Assembly: GCA_019061405.1 (NCBI GenBank)
Contig: JAHRAF010000007.1
Location: forward strand, 1 to 64,000
Length of the DNA: 64,000 bases
Source: Wolbachia endosymbiont of Fragariocoptes setiger
Lineage (GTDB): Bacteria; Pseudomonadota; Alphaproteobacteria; Rickettsiales; Anaplasmataceae
Reading direction: 5' to 3'
Positions 17,335 to 27,479 of this stretch are shown here, in pieces; position 1 is the first letter of the stretch, and each line of letters begins with the position of its first letter. The translations under genes and the position numbers were made by a program. The notes beneath the pieces were generated by a model. It worked only from the letters and a program-made list of their open reading frames with translations. It was not told the DNA's origin and ran no database searches.

Positions 17335-18450
17335 ATGACAAATATGTTAAACAGGCTTTGTACTTTACTGTTATTTTTTCTTTTTCCTTTCCATCTGTTT
17401 TCATATCAATTTAGAACTATAGCAAAACAAGCTGTAATATTAGATCTCGATTCTAACTTTTTCATATTTGAACATAATGCAGATGAAAAAATGACTCCTT
17501 CATCAATGAGTAAATTAATGACTCTATATATAGCTTTTCACTTCTTAAAAGCGGGAATTATAAGTATGGATGATAAATTTCAAGTCAGTACAAAAGCCTG
17601 GAAAAGAAAAGGATCTTCTATGTTTTTAAGAGAAGGGCAACAGGTGAAAGTAAGAGAACTAATTGAAGGAATTATTATATCTTCAGGAAATGATGCATGT
17701 ATTACTTTAGCGGAGGGCATTGCTGGATCAGAAGAAAATTTTGTTAATGAAATGAATGAAATGGCATTCAATCTAAATCTGAACGATAGCCATTTCGCTA
17801 ATTCAAGTGGGTGGCCCGATGAAAATCATTTTATGAGTGCAAAAGATTTAGCAGTATTATCAAAAAGAATTTATATTGATTTTCCTGAATATTATGAGCT
17901 CTTTTCTAAAAAGAATCTTATATTCAATGAAATTGAACAAAGGAATAAAAATCTATTATTAAATCATAATATTGGAGTAGATGGATTAAAAACCGGTAAA
18001 ACAAATGTTGGAGGTTATGGAATTTCTATATCAGCAAAGTATGAAAATAGAAGAATATTTGTGGTTATAAATGGTCTTAATACGGAAAAAGAGCGAGTAG
18101 AAGAAGCTAGAAAGCTCGTACAATATGGATTAAATCATTTTATAAATAAAAAAGTTTTTTCTACGGGTAATGTTGTCGAAGAAGTGAAGGTCGTATATGG
18201 AAAAGATAAGAAAGTACCAATTACTGTTGAAAATGATGTAATTATAACATATAATCGTAGTTTAGAAAAGAAAGTGAAGATATGGATCGAATATGTCGAT
18301 GTAATACCAGCCCCAATAAAAAAAGGTCTAGAAATAGGTAAAATGTTCATACAAATACCAGATTTTAAAGAAAAAGTAATTCCCCTTTATGCAATGCATG
18401 ATGTGAAAGCTTTAAACCCTATTGAAAAGTTTTTTAGAATGCTATTCTAA
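17335..18450 (+). CDS. D-alanyl-D-alanine carboxypeptidase (PBP5/DacF type)
   Basis: Serine penicillin-binding protein that trims the terminal D-Ala of peptidoglycan stem peptides in the periplasm. A signal peptide (LLLFFLFPFHLFS) is followed by the three S11 motifs: SMSK as SxxK, SGN in IISSGNDACITLAEG, and KTG in GLKTGKTNVGG. The C-terminal part is a beta-rich domain with a short amphipathic tail. I chose the ATG giving MTNMLNRL; an ATG four codons earlier (17323) is possible. It is a complete active-site set, which implies some cell wall or a regulated peptidoglycan-like structure. Confidence 0.92.
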   Translation: MTNMLNRLCTLLLFFLFPFHLFSYQFRTIAKQAVILDLDSNFFIFEHNADEKMTPSSMSKLMTLYIAFHFLKAGIISMDDKFQVSTKAWKRKGSSMFLREGQQVKVRELIEGIIISSGNDACITLAEGIAGSEENFVNEMNEMAFNLNLNDSHFANSSGWPDENHFMSAKDLAVLSKRIYIDFPEYYELFSKKNLIFNEIEQRNKNLLLNHNIGVDGLKTGKTNVGGYGISISAKYENRRIFVVINGLNTEKERVEEARKLVQYGLNHFINKKVFSTGNVVEEVKVVYGKDKKVPITVENDVIITYNRSLEKKVKIWIEYVDVIPAPIKKGLEIGKMFIQIPDFKEKVIPLYAMHDVKALNPIEKFFRMLF

Positions 18451-18630
18451 TTCTAGTTTAGGGTTTATTTCCCTTTTCTTTTTATGATTGAATTTTTATA
18501 AATTTTCTTACATTTGATAACTACATAAAAAACAGAGGCTTAATACTGTGAATAGAGTTTCAGATCAATAATATGACAATCAAGTAAAATACTTAATTTT
18601 ACTAATAAACATCTATTGCTATAGTTATCC

Positions 18631-20040
18631 TCACCTTGACTTAATCATTGGTTTCCCTTGTCTGACTATATCTGTCCATTTAGTATTTTCTACATCTTCT
18701 TGTTTATTACTTTCTTTTTCTTCTTGCATAATGATTGTTTTATCTATCTCTTTACGAATTGCATCAATTGAATTGATAGCATTGCCTTTTGTGTATACTT
18801 CTTCCTTTCCGTGAAGAATTAAACTAGCAAAAGTTTTTGCAGCAGATTGAACTTGATTATGGTTAATCGAACCTTTTATTAGAGATGGAAAATTTACAAG
18901 TTCATTTATTATTTTTGTATTGTTACTTTCTTGATCCATTGAATTTATATCAGATTCTTTCAGTATTTCTGATGCTCTCTTATCTTGAAATTGAAATCCC
19001 AAATTATTTGCTATTGCATCGATTAATAAATCTCTGTTCTCTTGGTTATCTTCCAATTTAGTGCAATCACTTATCAAAGCAGAAACTATAGGTATTTTAG
19101 TTTCAATAAACTCCCTAATATCTTTATTCTCTGATTTCATATTTTGAGATAAAGATAACTCATTTTGAAGATTTTTTTCTAAAATGCACATTGTACGATC
19201 TAGACCACTACTCACTTTTATTTCATTACCTAAATCATTTACTTGCTTATCTTGTGTTTGTATTTTTATTTCAAGATTAAAACCTAATTTTGCACATAAC
19301 TTTTTAAAGTATTCCTTAATTATATTAAACAAATTCTTACTATTGTGTTCATAGCTTTTTAATTCATCTGGAAGAGTAAGTGACAGTTTCCCATTTGTAT
19401 ATGTTACAAGGTTGTCGTCTCTATTTTGAGATTTAAGTGTAAATTCTACTGAAGTAGGAAGGCTAAACTTTTTGCTATCCATATTACTTGTAAGAGAAAG
19501 ATTGGTATCTAAACGTATTTTGACATTGTTTGAATTGATACATTCAATATTTATTAATCTCTTATCACTTTCTACCATAAAGGATTCTCCAAGTGCAAGT
19601 TGAGTATGAATAAATAAAGCACCTTCATACCCAGCCTGATTACAATTAGTAATGAGCTCTTCTAAAATAGAATCACTTGGAATTTCTGCTTCAGCATCTC
19701 TGAATATTCTCTTAAAAATCTCTTTTGTAGAGGTACGATAATCTTCTTCCATTTCAATGGAATCGGATGCATCAAACCATATTTCTTCTTGATTATCTAA
19801 AGCATCAAACCATACTTCTTCTGAATTATGACTACCCTCAACATTTTTAAGTGAAGCAATAAACTGTTTATCTATTTTCTTTCCATTAATAACAAAATTC
19901 ATTCTATCAAAATCCAGAAACATTGTTTGACCAGAATGAGCTAATTCGTTATTTTGAGTTGCTCTTAATTTAATTAGATTTAATTTTTTTAGTTCATCAC
20001 TCAGTATAGGTTGATTGTTTGTTCTATATATCTTTGCCAT
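18631..20040 (-). CDS. unrecognised 469-residue hydrophilic protein
   Basis: I do not recognise this gene. The product has no signal peptide or membrane segment. A short duplicated motif occurs near residues 95-115 (EEVWFDALDNQ then EEIWFDASDS). The middle is mixed alpha/beta (about 120-250), the rest is helix-rich and charged, and the C terminus is basic (VRQGKPMIKSR). It is alone between the carboxypeptidase gene and another unknown gene on the same strand. A hydrophilic protein with a basic C terminus would suit a type IV secretion substrate, but that is speculation. Confidence 0.7.
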   Translation of the reverse strand: MAKIYRTNNQPILSDELKKLNLIKLRATQNNELAHSGQTMFLDFDRMNFVINGKKIDKQFIASLKNVEGSHNSEEVWFDALDNQEEIWFDASDSIEMEEDYRTSTKEIFKRIFRDAEAEIPSDSILEELITNCNQAGYEGALFIHTQLALGESFMVESDKRLINIECINSNNVKIRLDTNLSLTSNMDSKKFSLPTSVEFTLKSQNRDDNLVTYTNGKLSLTLPDELKSYEHNSKNLFNIIKEYFKKLCAKLGFNLEIKIQTQDKQVNDLGNEIKVSSGLDRTMCILEKNLQNELSLSQNMKSENKDIREFIETKIPIVSALISDCTKLEDNQENRDLLIDAIANNLGFQFQDKRASEILKESDINSMDQESNNTKIINELVNFPSLIKGSINHNQVQSAAKTFASLILHGKEEVYTKGNAINSIDAIRKEIDKTIIMQEEKESNKQEDVENTKWTDIVRQGKPMIKSR

Positions 20041-20222
20041 AATCCATACCTTACTACTAATTGATAGTAAGTCTTACATATAAATACTAATAATTAAATA
20101 ACGTATATGTTTTTTCTAAATTAAACTTAATAATATCTTAAGTAATAAGAATGAGCAGATCATATTGCTTATAGGTAAGACTATTATAAAGAGATAATTA
20201 AGAATAGATTCTGTGAACTTTT

Positions 20223-21005
20223 TTATAGATTATTAGAGGTGCTATTTACTTGATCTATTTCATCACTTTGTAATTCAGAAGGTGGTGCATGACTGATAAT
20301 ACTGTCTACTTGACGTACTATGAAAATAGCACTATACATCATACTAATGGTTATACTTAAATTAAAATTATAGATAACGTCACAACTTAAACTTATTGGA
20401 ACACTTTTATTTTCAATTCTTTTACATAAAAAGTTTAGTAAACCAAGGGAGAATATTAAGGTGTTAAATATAAGCGACTTTTTATACTTATGTTGTTTCT
20501 CTGTATTTTTACTATTCTGATACTCCTGATAAGAGTGATATAAGCTTATTGGTTCTGATATAAATAAAAATAAGATTGTTGACGTGAAGCGCACATAATT
20601 TATATTGTTGCCTAAAAAGAAATTAATTATCTTAAATTGAATTAATATTTCTATGATAGTATGTAGGAAATTTGCTACGGTACCTATAGTTTCTGTTAGT
20701 TTTTGCTTATTATTTTGATCAAAGTTTGCTATTGAGTAGATGGTATATAATCCTGATAGAAATAATCTTGCTACTTCGGCGTCATACTTGAGTGAAGAAA
20801 TGAGAGATTTCTTATTGTTGATAAAATCACAGGAAAATTGAAGTGATATCCTAAATAATAAAATTGATATACTTACAATTAATGCAGCTACCTTTCTGGC
20901 TTTATGTTTATATGTATAGTTAATTTTTTTTGATAGTGTGCTATGCAATAACATACTTAGATATGTAGTTAATAAATTCTTAATAACCCCGCTAATAAGT
21001 ATCAA
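20223..21005 (-). CDS. unrecognised multi-pass membrane protein
   Basis: The 260-residue product has about six hydrophobic segments (for example VAALIVSISILLFRI, FTSTILFLFISEPISLY and SITISMMYSAIFIV) joined by short polar loops, and a polar C-terminal tail rich in Ser/Asn. No transporter or enzyme motif is visible. It lies 182 bp upstream of the unknown 469-residue gene on the same strand and 46 bp downstream of aspC. It is probably a lineage-specific inner-membrane protein. Confidence 0.65.
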   Translation of the reverse strand: MILISGVIKNLLTTYLSMLLHSTLSKKINYTYKHKARKVAALIVSISILLFRISLQFSCDFINNKKSLISSLKYDAEVARLFLSGLYTIYSIANFDQNNKQKLTETIGTVANFLHTIIEILIQFKIINFFLGNNINYVRFTSTILFLFISEPISLYHSYQEYQNSKNTEKQHKYKKSLIFNTLIFSLGLLNFLCKRIENKSVPISLSCDVIYNFNLSITISMMYSAIFIVRQVDSIISHAPPSELQSDEIDQVNSTSNNL

Positions 21006-21051
21006 GATTTTGGGTTACGAAGTCAATATTCACGTTAGTAGAAGTATTGGA

Positions 21052-22245
21052 TTATACCAATTCATTACATGCTTTGATGATATTATTACATCCAGTTTCT
21101 AACTGTATCTCTGAAGTTGCATAGGAAATTCTAATGAAGTTTTTCATACCAAATGCAATTCCTGGAACCACAGCAACTAAATGATCCTCGAGTAAATAAT
21201 CAGTAAAACTTATGTCATCAGTTATTACTTTACCACTTTTTGTTTTTTTACCTATTAAACCTACACAGGAGGCAAAGATGTAAAATGCACCTTGTGGAAT
21301 AGGTACTGATAGACCTGGAGCAGAGTTTAATTTTTCTACTACAAAATTTCTTCTGCGTTTAAAAATCTCTGTTCTTTCTTTGAGAAAGCTATGATCACCA
21401 TTTAATGCTTCAGTTGCTGCAGCTTGTGCTATGGAATTAGGGTTTGATGTACTTTGAGATTGTAAGGTTGAGATTGCTCGTATTACATCACTTTTACCTG
21501 CAATATAACCTATTCTCCAGCCAGTCATTGCGTAAGCTTTTGACACTCCATTAACAAGAAACACTCTGTTATAAAGACTTGCTTCAACTTGAGCAATTGT
21601 AAAAAACTCCTCATCATATATTATATGTTCATAAATATCATCTGTAACGATATTTACATGTGGATTATCAAGTAATACAGAAGAGATTTCTTTTATTTCA
21701 TTATATGTATAAACAGCTCCAGTAGGATTATTTGGTGAGTTAATCACTAACCATTTTGTTTTTTGAGTTATACTGCTTTTTAATAATTCTGGTGTAAGCT
21801 TAAAGTTTCTATGACACTCAACTAAAATGGGTTTTCCATTAAAAATATTCACCATATCAATATATGACACCCAATATGGAGCAGGAATAATAACCTCATC
21901 TCCTGGATTAAGAGTTGACATAAATAAGTTAAATAACACCTGCTTAGCACCAGTACCTACACAAATTTGATTAGGCTCATATACTAAACCGCTATCTCTG
22001 TATAATTTTTTTATTATTGCTGCTTTTAATTCACGTGTCCCATCGACAGCTGTATATTTTGTTTGACCTTTATTAATTGCTTCGATGGCTGCTTTTTTTA
22101 TATAATCCGGAGTATCAAAATCTGGTTCTCCTGCAGCTAAAACACAGATTTTCTTTCCTTCATTTTTTAATTTGTTTGCCTTATCAGTAATAGCGATTGT
22201 AGGAGATGGTTTGATAAGAGACATTCTACTTGCAAGGAGTGACAT
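21052..22245 (-). CDS. aspC: aspartate aminotransferase (class I, PLP)
   Basis: PLP-dependent transfer of the amino group between aspartate and 2-oxoglutarate. Motifs: GEPDFDTPDYIK at the substrate entrance, NSPNNPTGAVY, the Schiff-base lysine in NGVSKAYAMTGWRIGY, and the carboxylate-binding arginine in FIRISYATS. At 397 residues it matches the alphaproteobacterial Ib aminotransferases, some of which also use prephenate. It is monocistronic on the minus strand. Confidence 0.95.
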   Translation of the reverse strand: MSLLASRMSLIKPSPTIAITDKANKLKNEGKKICVLAAGEPDFDTPDYIKKAAIEAINKGQTKYTAVDGTRELKAAIIKKLYRDSGLVYEPNQICVGTGAKQVLFNLFMSTLNPGDEVIIPAPYWVSYIDMVNIFNGKPILVECHRNFKLTPELLKSSITQKTKWLVINSPNNPTGAVYTYNEIKEISSVLLDNPHVNIVTDDIYEHIIYDEEFFTIAQVEASLYNRVFLVNGVSKAYAMTGWRIGYIAGKSDVIRAISTLQSQSTSNPNSIAQAAATEALNGDHSFLKERTEIFKRRRNFVVEKLNSAPGLSVPIPQGAFYIFASCVGLIGKKTKSGKVITDDISFTDYLLEDHLVAVVPGIAFGMKNFIRISYATSEIQLETGCNNIIKACNELV

Positions 22246-22366
22246 AACTTCTTCTTAATGAAACTTAGATAATAACTTATCTGTAGTATAAAAGCTACTA
22301 TGTGATTTTAAAACATTGTAATGTATGTGAATATTTTTAGTGATTTTATTCTAATGTAAATTTAGT

Positions 22367-23614
22367 TTAATTACGTACTTTTAAAATATGTAAAATGCTT
22401 TCTGTTACCTTACTATCCATGACTATTTCTTCTATTCCAGTTTCCATGTCTTTTATTTTTAGAGTTTGACTATTTAATTCTTCATCACCAAAAATTAAAG
22501 CAACTTTAGCATTTGCTTGATTTGCTTTTTTCATTCTATTTTTTAGTGTATTATTATATTCATACTTAACGTATAAACCGTTTTTTCGTAGCTTATCTGC
22601 AAGTTTTAGAGAGTAATTTTCCGCTTGATTTCCGATAGGAACTAAATAAATGGGTCTTTCTTCTTCTCTAGAGTAGAGAAATAGTTCAGTGATACGTTCA
22701 ATACCACCTGCAAATCCTACTGCTGGTGTGAATTCTCCTCCCATCGAAGATACTAGATTATCATATCTTCCTCCTGCAAATACGGCTCCTTGTGCACCTA
22801 GATCATTTGTGATAAATTCAAAGACTGTATGACAATAATAATCTAAACCACGTACTAAATTAGTATTTACTACATATGGTATATTAAGAATGGTTAATTC
22901 ATTCAGTACTTGATCAAAAAAAATAGCAGATTGTTTTGTATAATATTCTGAGATTTTAGGGGCATCAGAAATTATCAATAGGTCTTTCTTGTTTTTAGAA
23001 TCTAGTATTCTTAGAGGATTTCTTATTAATCTATTTTTACTTTCTTCCGATAAATCATTTTCATATTTTTCTAAGTATGATAGCAAGGATCTTTTATAAT
23101 TTGTTATTGTTTCACTGTCACCTAATGAATTAATTTCTAATTTTACTCTATCACTTATACCAATTTCATCAACTAAATGTTGACCAAGAGATATTAATTC
23201 AATATCAGCTTGAAAGTTTTTTATACCAAAAATTTCAAAATTTATTTGATGAAATTGTCTTTGCCTTCCCCTTTGAGGTCTTTCATAACGAAATACAGGA
23301 CCTGTTGAAAATAATCTTGCAGGTAATTGTAATTTTTTTTCAAGAAATAATCTTACAATCGCTGCTGTAAATTCTGGTCTTAGAGTAATACTTTTACCAT
23401 TCTTATCTTCAAAACTGTACATCTCTTTAGTAATAATATCTGAACTATCACCTAGAGTTTTTGTAAAAACTTCAGTATATTCAAATATGGGAGTGTCTAT
23501 AGGAACAAATCCGTATAGGTTGGATATATTATTTGCTATATGTTGAATATACCTAAGCTTATACCACTCTTCAGATAATAAATCTTTTGTTCCTCTTACT
23601 GCTTGATTAATCAT
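22367..23614 (-). CDS. hisS: histidyl-tRNA synthetase
   Basis: Class II synthetase that charges tRNA-His. It begins [13 protein letters not shown], has motif 2 ([22 protein letters not shown]), the histidine-specific motifs [15 protein letters not shown] and AGGRYDNLV, motif 3 ([12 protein letters not shown]), and a C-terminal anticodon-binding domain. The open frame extends 33 codons further upstream, but that part lies inside nfu; the ATG at 23614 overlaps the nfu stop as ATGA and gives the family's normal N terminus. Confidence 0.96.
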   Translation of the reverse strand: MINQAVRGTKDLLSEEWYKLRYIQHIANNISNLYGFVPIDTPIFEYTEVFTKTLGDSSDIITKEMYSFEDKNGKSITLRPEFTAAIVRLFLEKKLQLPARLFSTGPVFRYERPQRGRQRQFHQINFEIFGIKNFQADIELISLGQHLVDEIGISDRVKLEINSLGDSETITNYKRSLLSYLEKYENDLSEESKNRLIRNPLRILDSKNKKDLLIISDAPKISEYYTKQSAIFFDQVLNELTILNIPYVVNTNLVRGLDYYCHTVFEFITNDLGAQGAVFAGGRYDNLVSSMGGEFTPAVGFAGGIERITELFLYSREEERPIYLVPIGNQAENYSLKLADKLRKNGLYVKYEYNNTLKNRMKKANQANAKVALIFGDEELNSQTLKIKDMETGIEEIVMDSKVTESILHILKVRN

Positions 23615-24168
23615 GAAGTAGTTTCTACAGAACACACTTCTGGTATGTGGTGACTTAACATGTTTTGAACTCCTTGCTTTAAAGTTATTGATGCACTTGG
23701 GCACCCCGAACATGCTCCATGGAGTTCAACAAAGACTACTCCGTCTTTATATCCACAAAATTTTATGTCGCCTCCATCTTGAGCAACTGCAGGCTTAATA
23801 TAATTTTCCATTAGTTCTTTTATTTTATTGACCGTTTCTATGTCATCTTCATCAAAAAACTCTTTGTCAGGTTTGTGATCAATATCTAATGTTTTTTTTC
23901 CAGATGAAAAATGATCTGTAATTACAGTCAGAATTTCTACTTTTAGCATACTCCAATCGACTTCACTAGATTTCGTGATAGAGACAAAATCATAACTTAG
24001 GAATATTCTTACTACATGCTCTATATGAAATAGGTTTGTTGCTAATTCAGAATTTTGAGCTTCATCTACATTTGCAAAGTCTGCAGTTTTTCCTTCATCT
24101 AATACATTGCAACCTGGAAGAAATTTTAATGTATTAGGATTTGGTGTTTCTTGAATCTGAATAAACAT
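23611..24168 (-). CDS. NFU-type iron-sulfur scaffold/carrier protein
   Basis: NFU proteins deliver Fe-S clusters to client enzymes. The product of about 185 residues has an N-terminal Nfu_N domain ([19 protein letters not shown]) and a C-terminal NifU domain with the cluster-binding CSGC in [18 protein letters not shown]. The start is set by the conserved N terminus; a longer open frame upstream is hydrophobic and antisense to the divergent J-protein gene. It overlaps hisS by 4 bases. Confidence 0.93.
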   Translation of the reverse strand: MFIQIQETPNPNTLKFLPGCNVLDEGKTADFANVDEAQNSELATNLFHIEHVVRIFLSYDFVSITKSSEVDWSMLKVEILTVITDHFSSGKKTLDIDHKPDKEFFDEDDIETVNKIKELMENYIKPAVAQDGGDIKFCGYKDGVVFVELHGACSGCPSASITLKQGVQNMLSHHIPEVCSVETTS

Positions 24169-24229
24169 GTTATTTGTCAGTTTAATTGTAACTGTTACTA
24201 TTAAAACAACAAACGAACAGAAAGTACAC

Positions 24230-24562
24230 ATGTCATTTTTTCTTTTAATTTTTTTGTTTATGGTGGTTTTTTCATTTATTTTACCTAGTCTTTTTACATT
24301 TATTTTCTTTATTATAGGTAAAAATAAAATAAATATTGATATAATAAGTAAATTTATAAGTGAGTTAAATAAACGCAAAACAAATAGCAACATTTCTCAA
24401 GATGAAGCATTTGAAATACTAGGATTAAATCAAGAAGCAAATAAGAATGAGATCAATAAGGCCTACTATAACTTAATGAAGTTAGTTCATCCTGATAAGG
24501 GAGGATCTGCTTATTTTGCTCAGAAGTTAAACGAAGCACGCGAAAAACTATTGAATAAGTAA
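24230..24562 (+). CDS. membrane-anchored DnaJ-domain protein
   Basis: A small J-protein of about 110 residues: an N-terminal hydrophobic anchor (MSFFLLIFLFMVVFSFILP and following) and a C-terminal J-like domain with AFEILGLNQEANKNEINKAY and the HPD loop in LVHPDKGGS. The plan resembles the TIM14-like proteins of alphaproteobacteria, co-chaperones for DnaK at the inner membrane. I prefer the ATG at 24230; an ATG at 24167 overlaps the divergent nfu start codon. nfu is divergent, so a shared promoter region is likely. Confidence 0.82.
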   Translation: MSFFLLIFLFMVVFSFILPSLFTFIFFIIGKNKINIDIISKFISELNKRKTNSNISQDEAFEILGLNQEANKNEINKAYYNLMKLVHPDKGGSAYFAQKLNEAREKLLNK

Positions 24563-24728
24563 AGATTCTCATAAATAACTTTTTATATGGTGTTGAAAAT
24601 AATATCTTGTGATTTTTATGAGCAAAATTTAATAGGTATAAATTAATAAATAGATTTTCTAAGAAAAATTTTCTGGAAAATCTGATATTAATTCTGATAA
24701 ACTGCATTAATATTTTCTGTATTATACT

Positions 24729-26597
24729 ATGTATCAATATGATGTAGTTGTTGTAGGTGGTGGACATGCAGGTTGTGAAGCAGCAGCAGCTTCTGCACGC
24801 CTTGGTGCTAAAACTCTACTTATAACTCATAAAATCTCAACTATTGGCGAAATGTCTTGTAACCCTGCAATTGGTGGAATTGCAAAAGGTGTTGTGGTAA
24901 GAGAAGTTGATGCTTTAGATGGTTTAATGGGTAAAGTGATTGATCAAGCAAGTATACATTCAGTAATGCTAAATAAAAGTAAAGGTGCTGCTGTATGGGG
25001 TCCACGTGCTCAAGCAGATAGAAAACTCTACAAAAAGTTTATGCAAGAATTAATTCTCAACTATAGTAATTTAACTGTAAGAGAAGAATCAGTAGAGAAT
25101 TTCTTAATCGAAAATGGAGAATCTTACATCAAAGCAATTGTTACTAGTACAGGGGAAAAAATATTTTCTGGAAGAGTAATTCTTACTACAGGAACTTTTT
25201 TACAAGGGGTGATTCACATAGGAGAAAAAACTATACCTGCAGGAAGAATGGGTGATAAACCTACCATTAAACTAGCTGATACATTAAAAAATTATAACTT
25301 CAAACTTGGTAGATTACGTACTGGTACTCCACCAAGATTAAACCGTAACACCATAAACTGGTCGATACTAAATGAGCAGGTAGGTGATAATCCACCAATA
25401 AGATTCTCATATTTGACTTCAAATATTAGTCAAACTCAGATATCGTGTTTTATTACTCATACTAATCAAAATACTCATAGAGTGATTAGTGACAATCTTC
25501 ATAGATCAGCTTCTTCATATTTAGATGATATTGTTGCTCCTCGATACTGTCCCTCGATTGAAGTTAAAATTAAAAAATTTTCTGAAAAGAATAGCCATCA
25601 GATATTTTTAGAACCAGAAGGTCTAAATGATAATACTGTATATCCAAATGGAATTTCAAATTCATTACCACTAGAAGTACAGTGTCAAATGATAAGGAGT
25701 ATTAAAGGACTTGAAAATGCAGAAATATTAAAGCCTGGTTATGCTGTTGAATACAACTATATAGACCCAAGAGAATTATATCATACTCTTGAAACTAAAA
25801 AAATTAAAGGTCTATATTTTGCTGGACAAATTAATGGTACTACTGGATATGAAGAGGCTGCAGGACAGGGAATTATAGCAGGAATCAATGCGGCACTTTC
25901 TGCATCTGGTCATAATAACAATTTTGTATTGCATCGTTCTGACTCATATATTGGTGTAATGATAGATGACTTGGTGACTAAAGGTGTGATAGAGCCATAC
26001 AGATTATTCACTTCACGTGCTGAATACAGGCTTTCGATTAGGTCAGATAATGCAGATAGAAGACTAACACAAAAAGGTTACGATATTTCTCTTGTATCAA
26101 ATGAAAGGCATTCTATTTTAAAGAAAAAAATTCAATCTATTAGACTACTGGAAGATAAATTGCACAGTTTAACTATTACACCAGAACAACTTATATCTTA
26201 TGGTATTAAGATTTCTTATGATGGAATAAAAAAAACTGCATTAGATTTACTAAGCTATTCAAATATTGACTTTAATAGTTTAAAAAAAGTATGGCCAGAA
26301 TTAAAAGAAATGCAAGGAGAAGAATATTCCCTTGTTGAAATTGAAGCAAAATATAGACCATATCTTGCTAGACAAGAGGCTGATATGAAATTTTTACGAG
26401 AAGAAGTGAATACCTCTATTCCTCCTAACTTTGATTATTCAAAAATTAATGGACTTTCTAGTGAAGTAATAGAAAAACTTCAAGCAATAAAACCTCCCAC
26501 TATAGGAGTTGCTAGACAAGTCCAAGGTATTACTCCTGCTGCGATAATCAATATATTAGTCTATCTCAAGAATAATAAGATAATTAATGTTTGCTGA
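24729..26597 (+). CDS. mnmG: tRNA uridine-5-carboxymethylaminomethyl synthesis enzyme MnmG (GidA)
   Basis: FAD enzyme that with MnmE modifies the wobble uridine U34 of several tRNAs. The FAD-binding [10 protein letters not shown] is at residues 10-19, followed by [13 protein letters not shown], the [11 protein letters not shown] region and the C-terminal helical domain with [18 protein letters not shown]. 622 residues, typical. mnmA, acting on the neighbouring position of the same wobble base, is at 44.7 kb. Confidence 0.97.
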   Translation: MYQYDVVVVGGGHAGCEAAAASARLGAKTLLITHKISTIGEMSCNPAIGGIAKGVVVREVDALDGLMGKVIDQASIHSVMLNKSKGAAVWGPRAQADRKLYKKFMQELILNYSNLTVREESVENFLIENGESYIKAIVTSTGEKIFSGRVILTTGTFLQGVIHIGEKTIPAGRMGDKPTIKLADTLKNYNFKLGRLRTGTPPRLNRNTINWSILNEQVGDNPPIRFSYLTSNISQTQISCFITHTNQNTHRVISDNLHRSASSYLDDIVAPRYCPSIEVKIKKFSEKNSHQIFLEPEGLNDNTVYPNGISNSLPLEVQCQMIRSIKGLENAEILKPGYAVEYNYIDPRELYHTLETKKIKGLYFAGQINGTTGYEEAAGQGIIAGINAALSASGHNNNFVLHRSDSYIGVMIDDLVTKGVIEPYRLFTSRAEYRLSIRSDNADRRLTQKGYDISLVSNERHSILKKKIQSIRLLEDKLHSLTITPEQLISYGIKISYDGIKKTALDLLSYSNIDFNSLKKVWPELKEMQGEEYSLVEIEAKYRPYLARQEADMKFLREEVNTSIPPNFDYSKINGLSSEVIEKLQAIKPPTIGVARQVQGITPAAIINILVYLKNNKIINVC

Positions 26598-26637
26598 ACC
26601 ATAATTGTATCAGTGTAAGGTTAATAAAGGAGTATTT

Positions 26638-27471
26638 ATGTTATCTTCTATTGTCAGGAATTTTATATCAGCTGCAAAAAATGTGAATAGAAACAGAGCG
26701 CAATTATATATCTATAATCTATCTTTATCTGAGATATACAATGTTGCACTTGTAAAACTTTTTATCTCTGTTGCAGAAGCGGCTGATGATAGTAGAGAAA
26801 GTCTTTTATATTCTTTGCGTTATGCTAATCGTAATTATATAAAAATACAACCCCTACTAAATACATCTTTGGTTTTTGCCTCAGTTATAGGTAGTACTAA
26901 CGCAATAAAAAACTTATTATACGCTGGCGCATGTATAAATTCATATTTTGGTATATTTACTCCAATGCATATTGCTATTTTTTTGCGAGATAAAGAAACA
27001 GTAAAGTGTTTGTTGAAAAATAAAGCTAACGTTAACTTAATAGATAAATACGGTAAAACTTTTCTACATTACGCTTTTGAAAATAAGACGAATTCAAAGA
27101 TAATTCATTTATTATTGAAATCAGGTTTATCTGCTAATTTAAAAGATAAAGAAGGTTCTACTCCTTTACTTTATTTAATTAAAGGTGAAAATTATTTACG
27201 TATTCATACTAAAGAGGATGTTACTGCTACAAAATTTTTGTTAGAATATGGAGCAAATGTTAATGAAGCAAATAATATGGGAGAGACTCCTCTCACTTGT
27301 GCTATCTTTCGTCTTCAATCTAAGAACAGAAGTATTATTGATTTAAAAATATGTGATCTGATTACAAAGAGTATATTTAAAAAAAGTATAAGGAAAGGAA
27401 TAAGTACTTCCTTGAGTAACATTAACATGGAAGAAAAACCTCAGATTCATTACAGATCTACGATTGTATAG
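26638..27471 (+). CDS. ankyrin repeat protein
   Basis: About 277 residues with ankyrin repeats over about 75-235: AIKNLLYAGACINSYFGIFTPMHIAI, then DKETVKCLLKNKANVNLIDK, a copy starting YGKTFLHYAFE, and ATKFLLEYGANVNEANNMG. The N terminus is a non-repeat helical part and the C terminus is basic. I use the ATG preceded by AAAGGAGT (26628-26635) rather than the TTG at 26605. It lies between mnmG and recG. Ankyrin proteins of this family of bacteria are often secreted to the host, but no secretion signal can be read here. Confidence 0.85.
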   Translation: MLSSIVRNFISAAKNVNRNRAQLYIYNLSLSEIYNVALVKLFISVAEAADDSRESLLYSLRYANRNYIKIQPLLNTSLVFASVIGSTNAIKNLLYAGACINSYFGIFTPMHIAIFLRDKETVKCLLKNKANVNLIDKYGKTFLHYAFENKTNSKIIHLLLKSGLSANLKDKEGSTPLLYLIKGENYLRIHTKEDVTATKFLLEYGANVNEANNMGETPLTCAIFRLQSKNRSIIDLKICDLITKSIFKKSIRKGISTSLSNINMEEKPQIHYRSTIV

Positions 27472-27479
27472 TTGATTGA

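Noticed and set aside
23615-23713. 33-codon N-terminal extension of hisS
   Set aside because: It lies inside the nfu coding region; the ATGA overlap start gives the normal family N terminus.
24168-24393. Hydrophobic 75-codon N-terminal extension of the NFU protein
   Set aside because: It is antisense to the J-protein gene and the family N terminus begins at the internal methionine ([11 protein letters not shown]).
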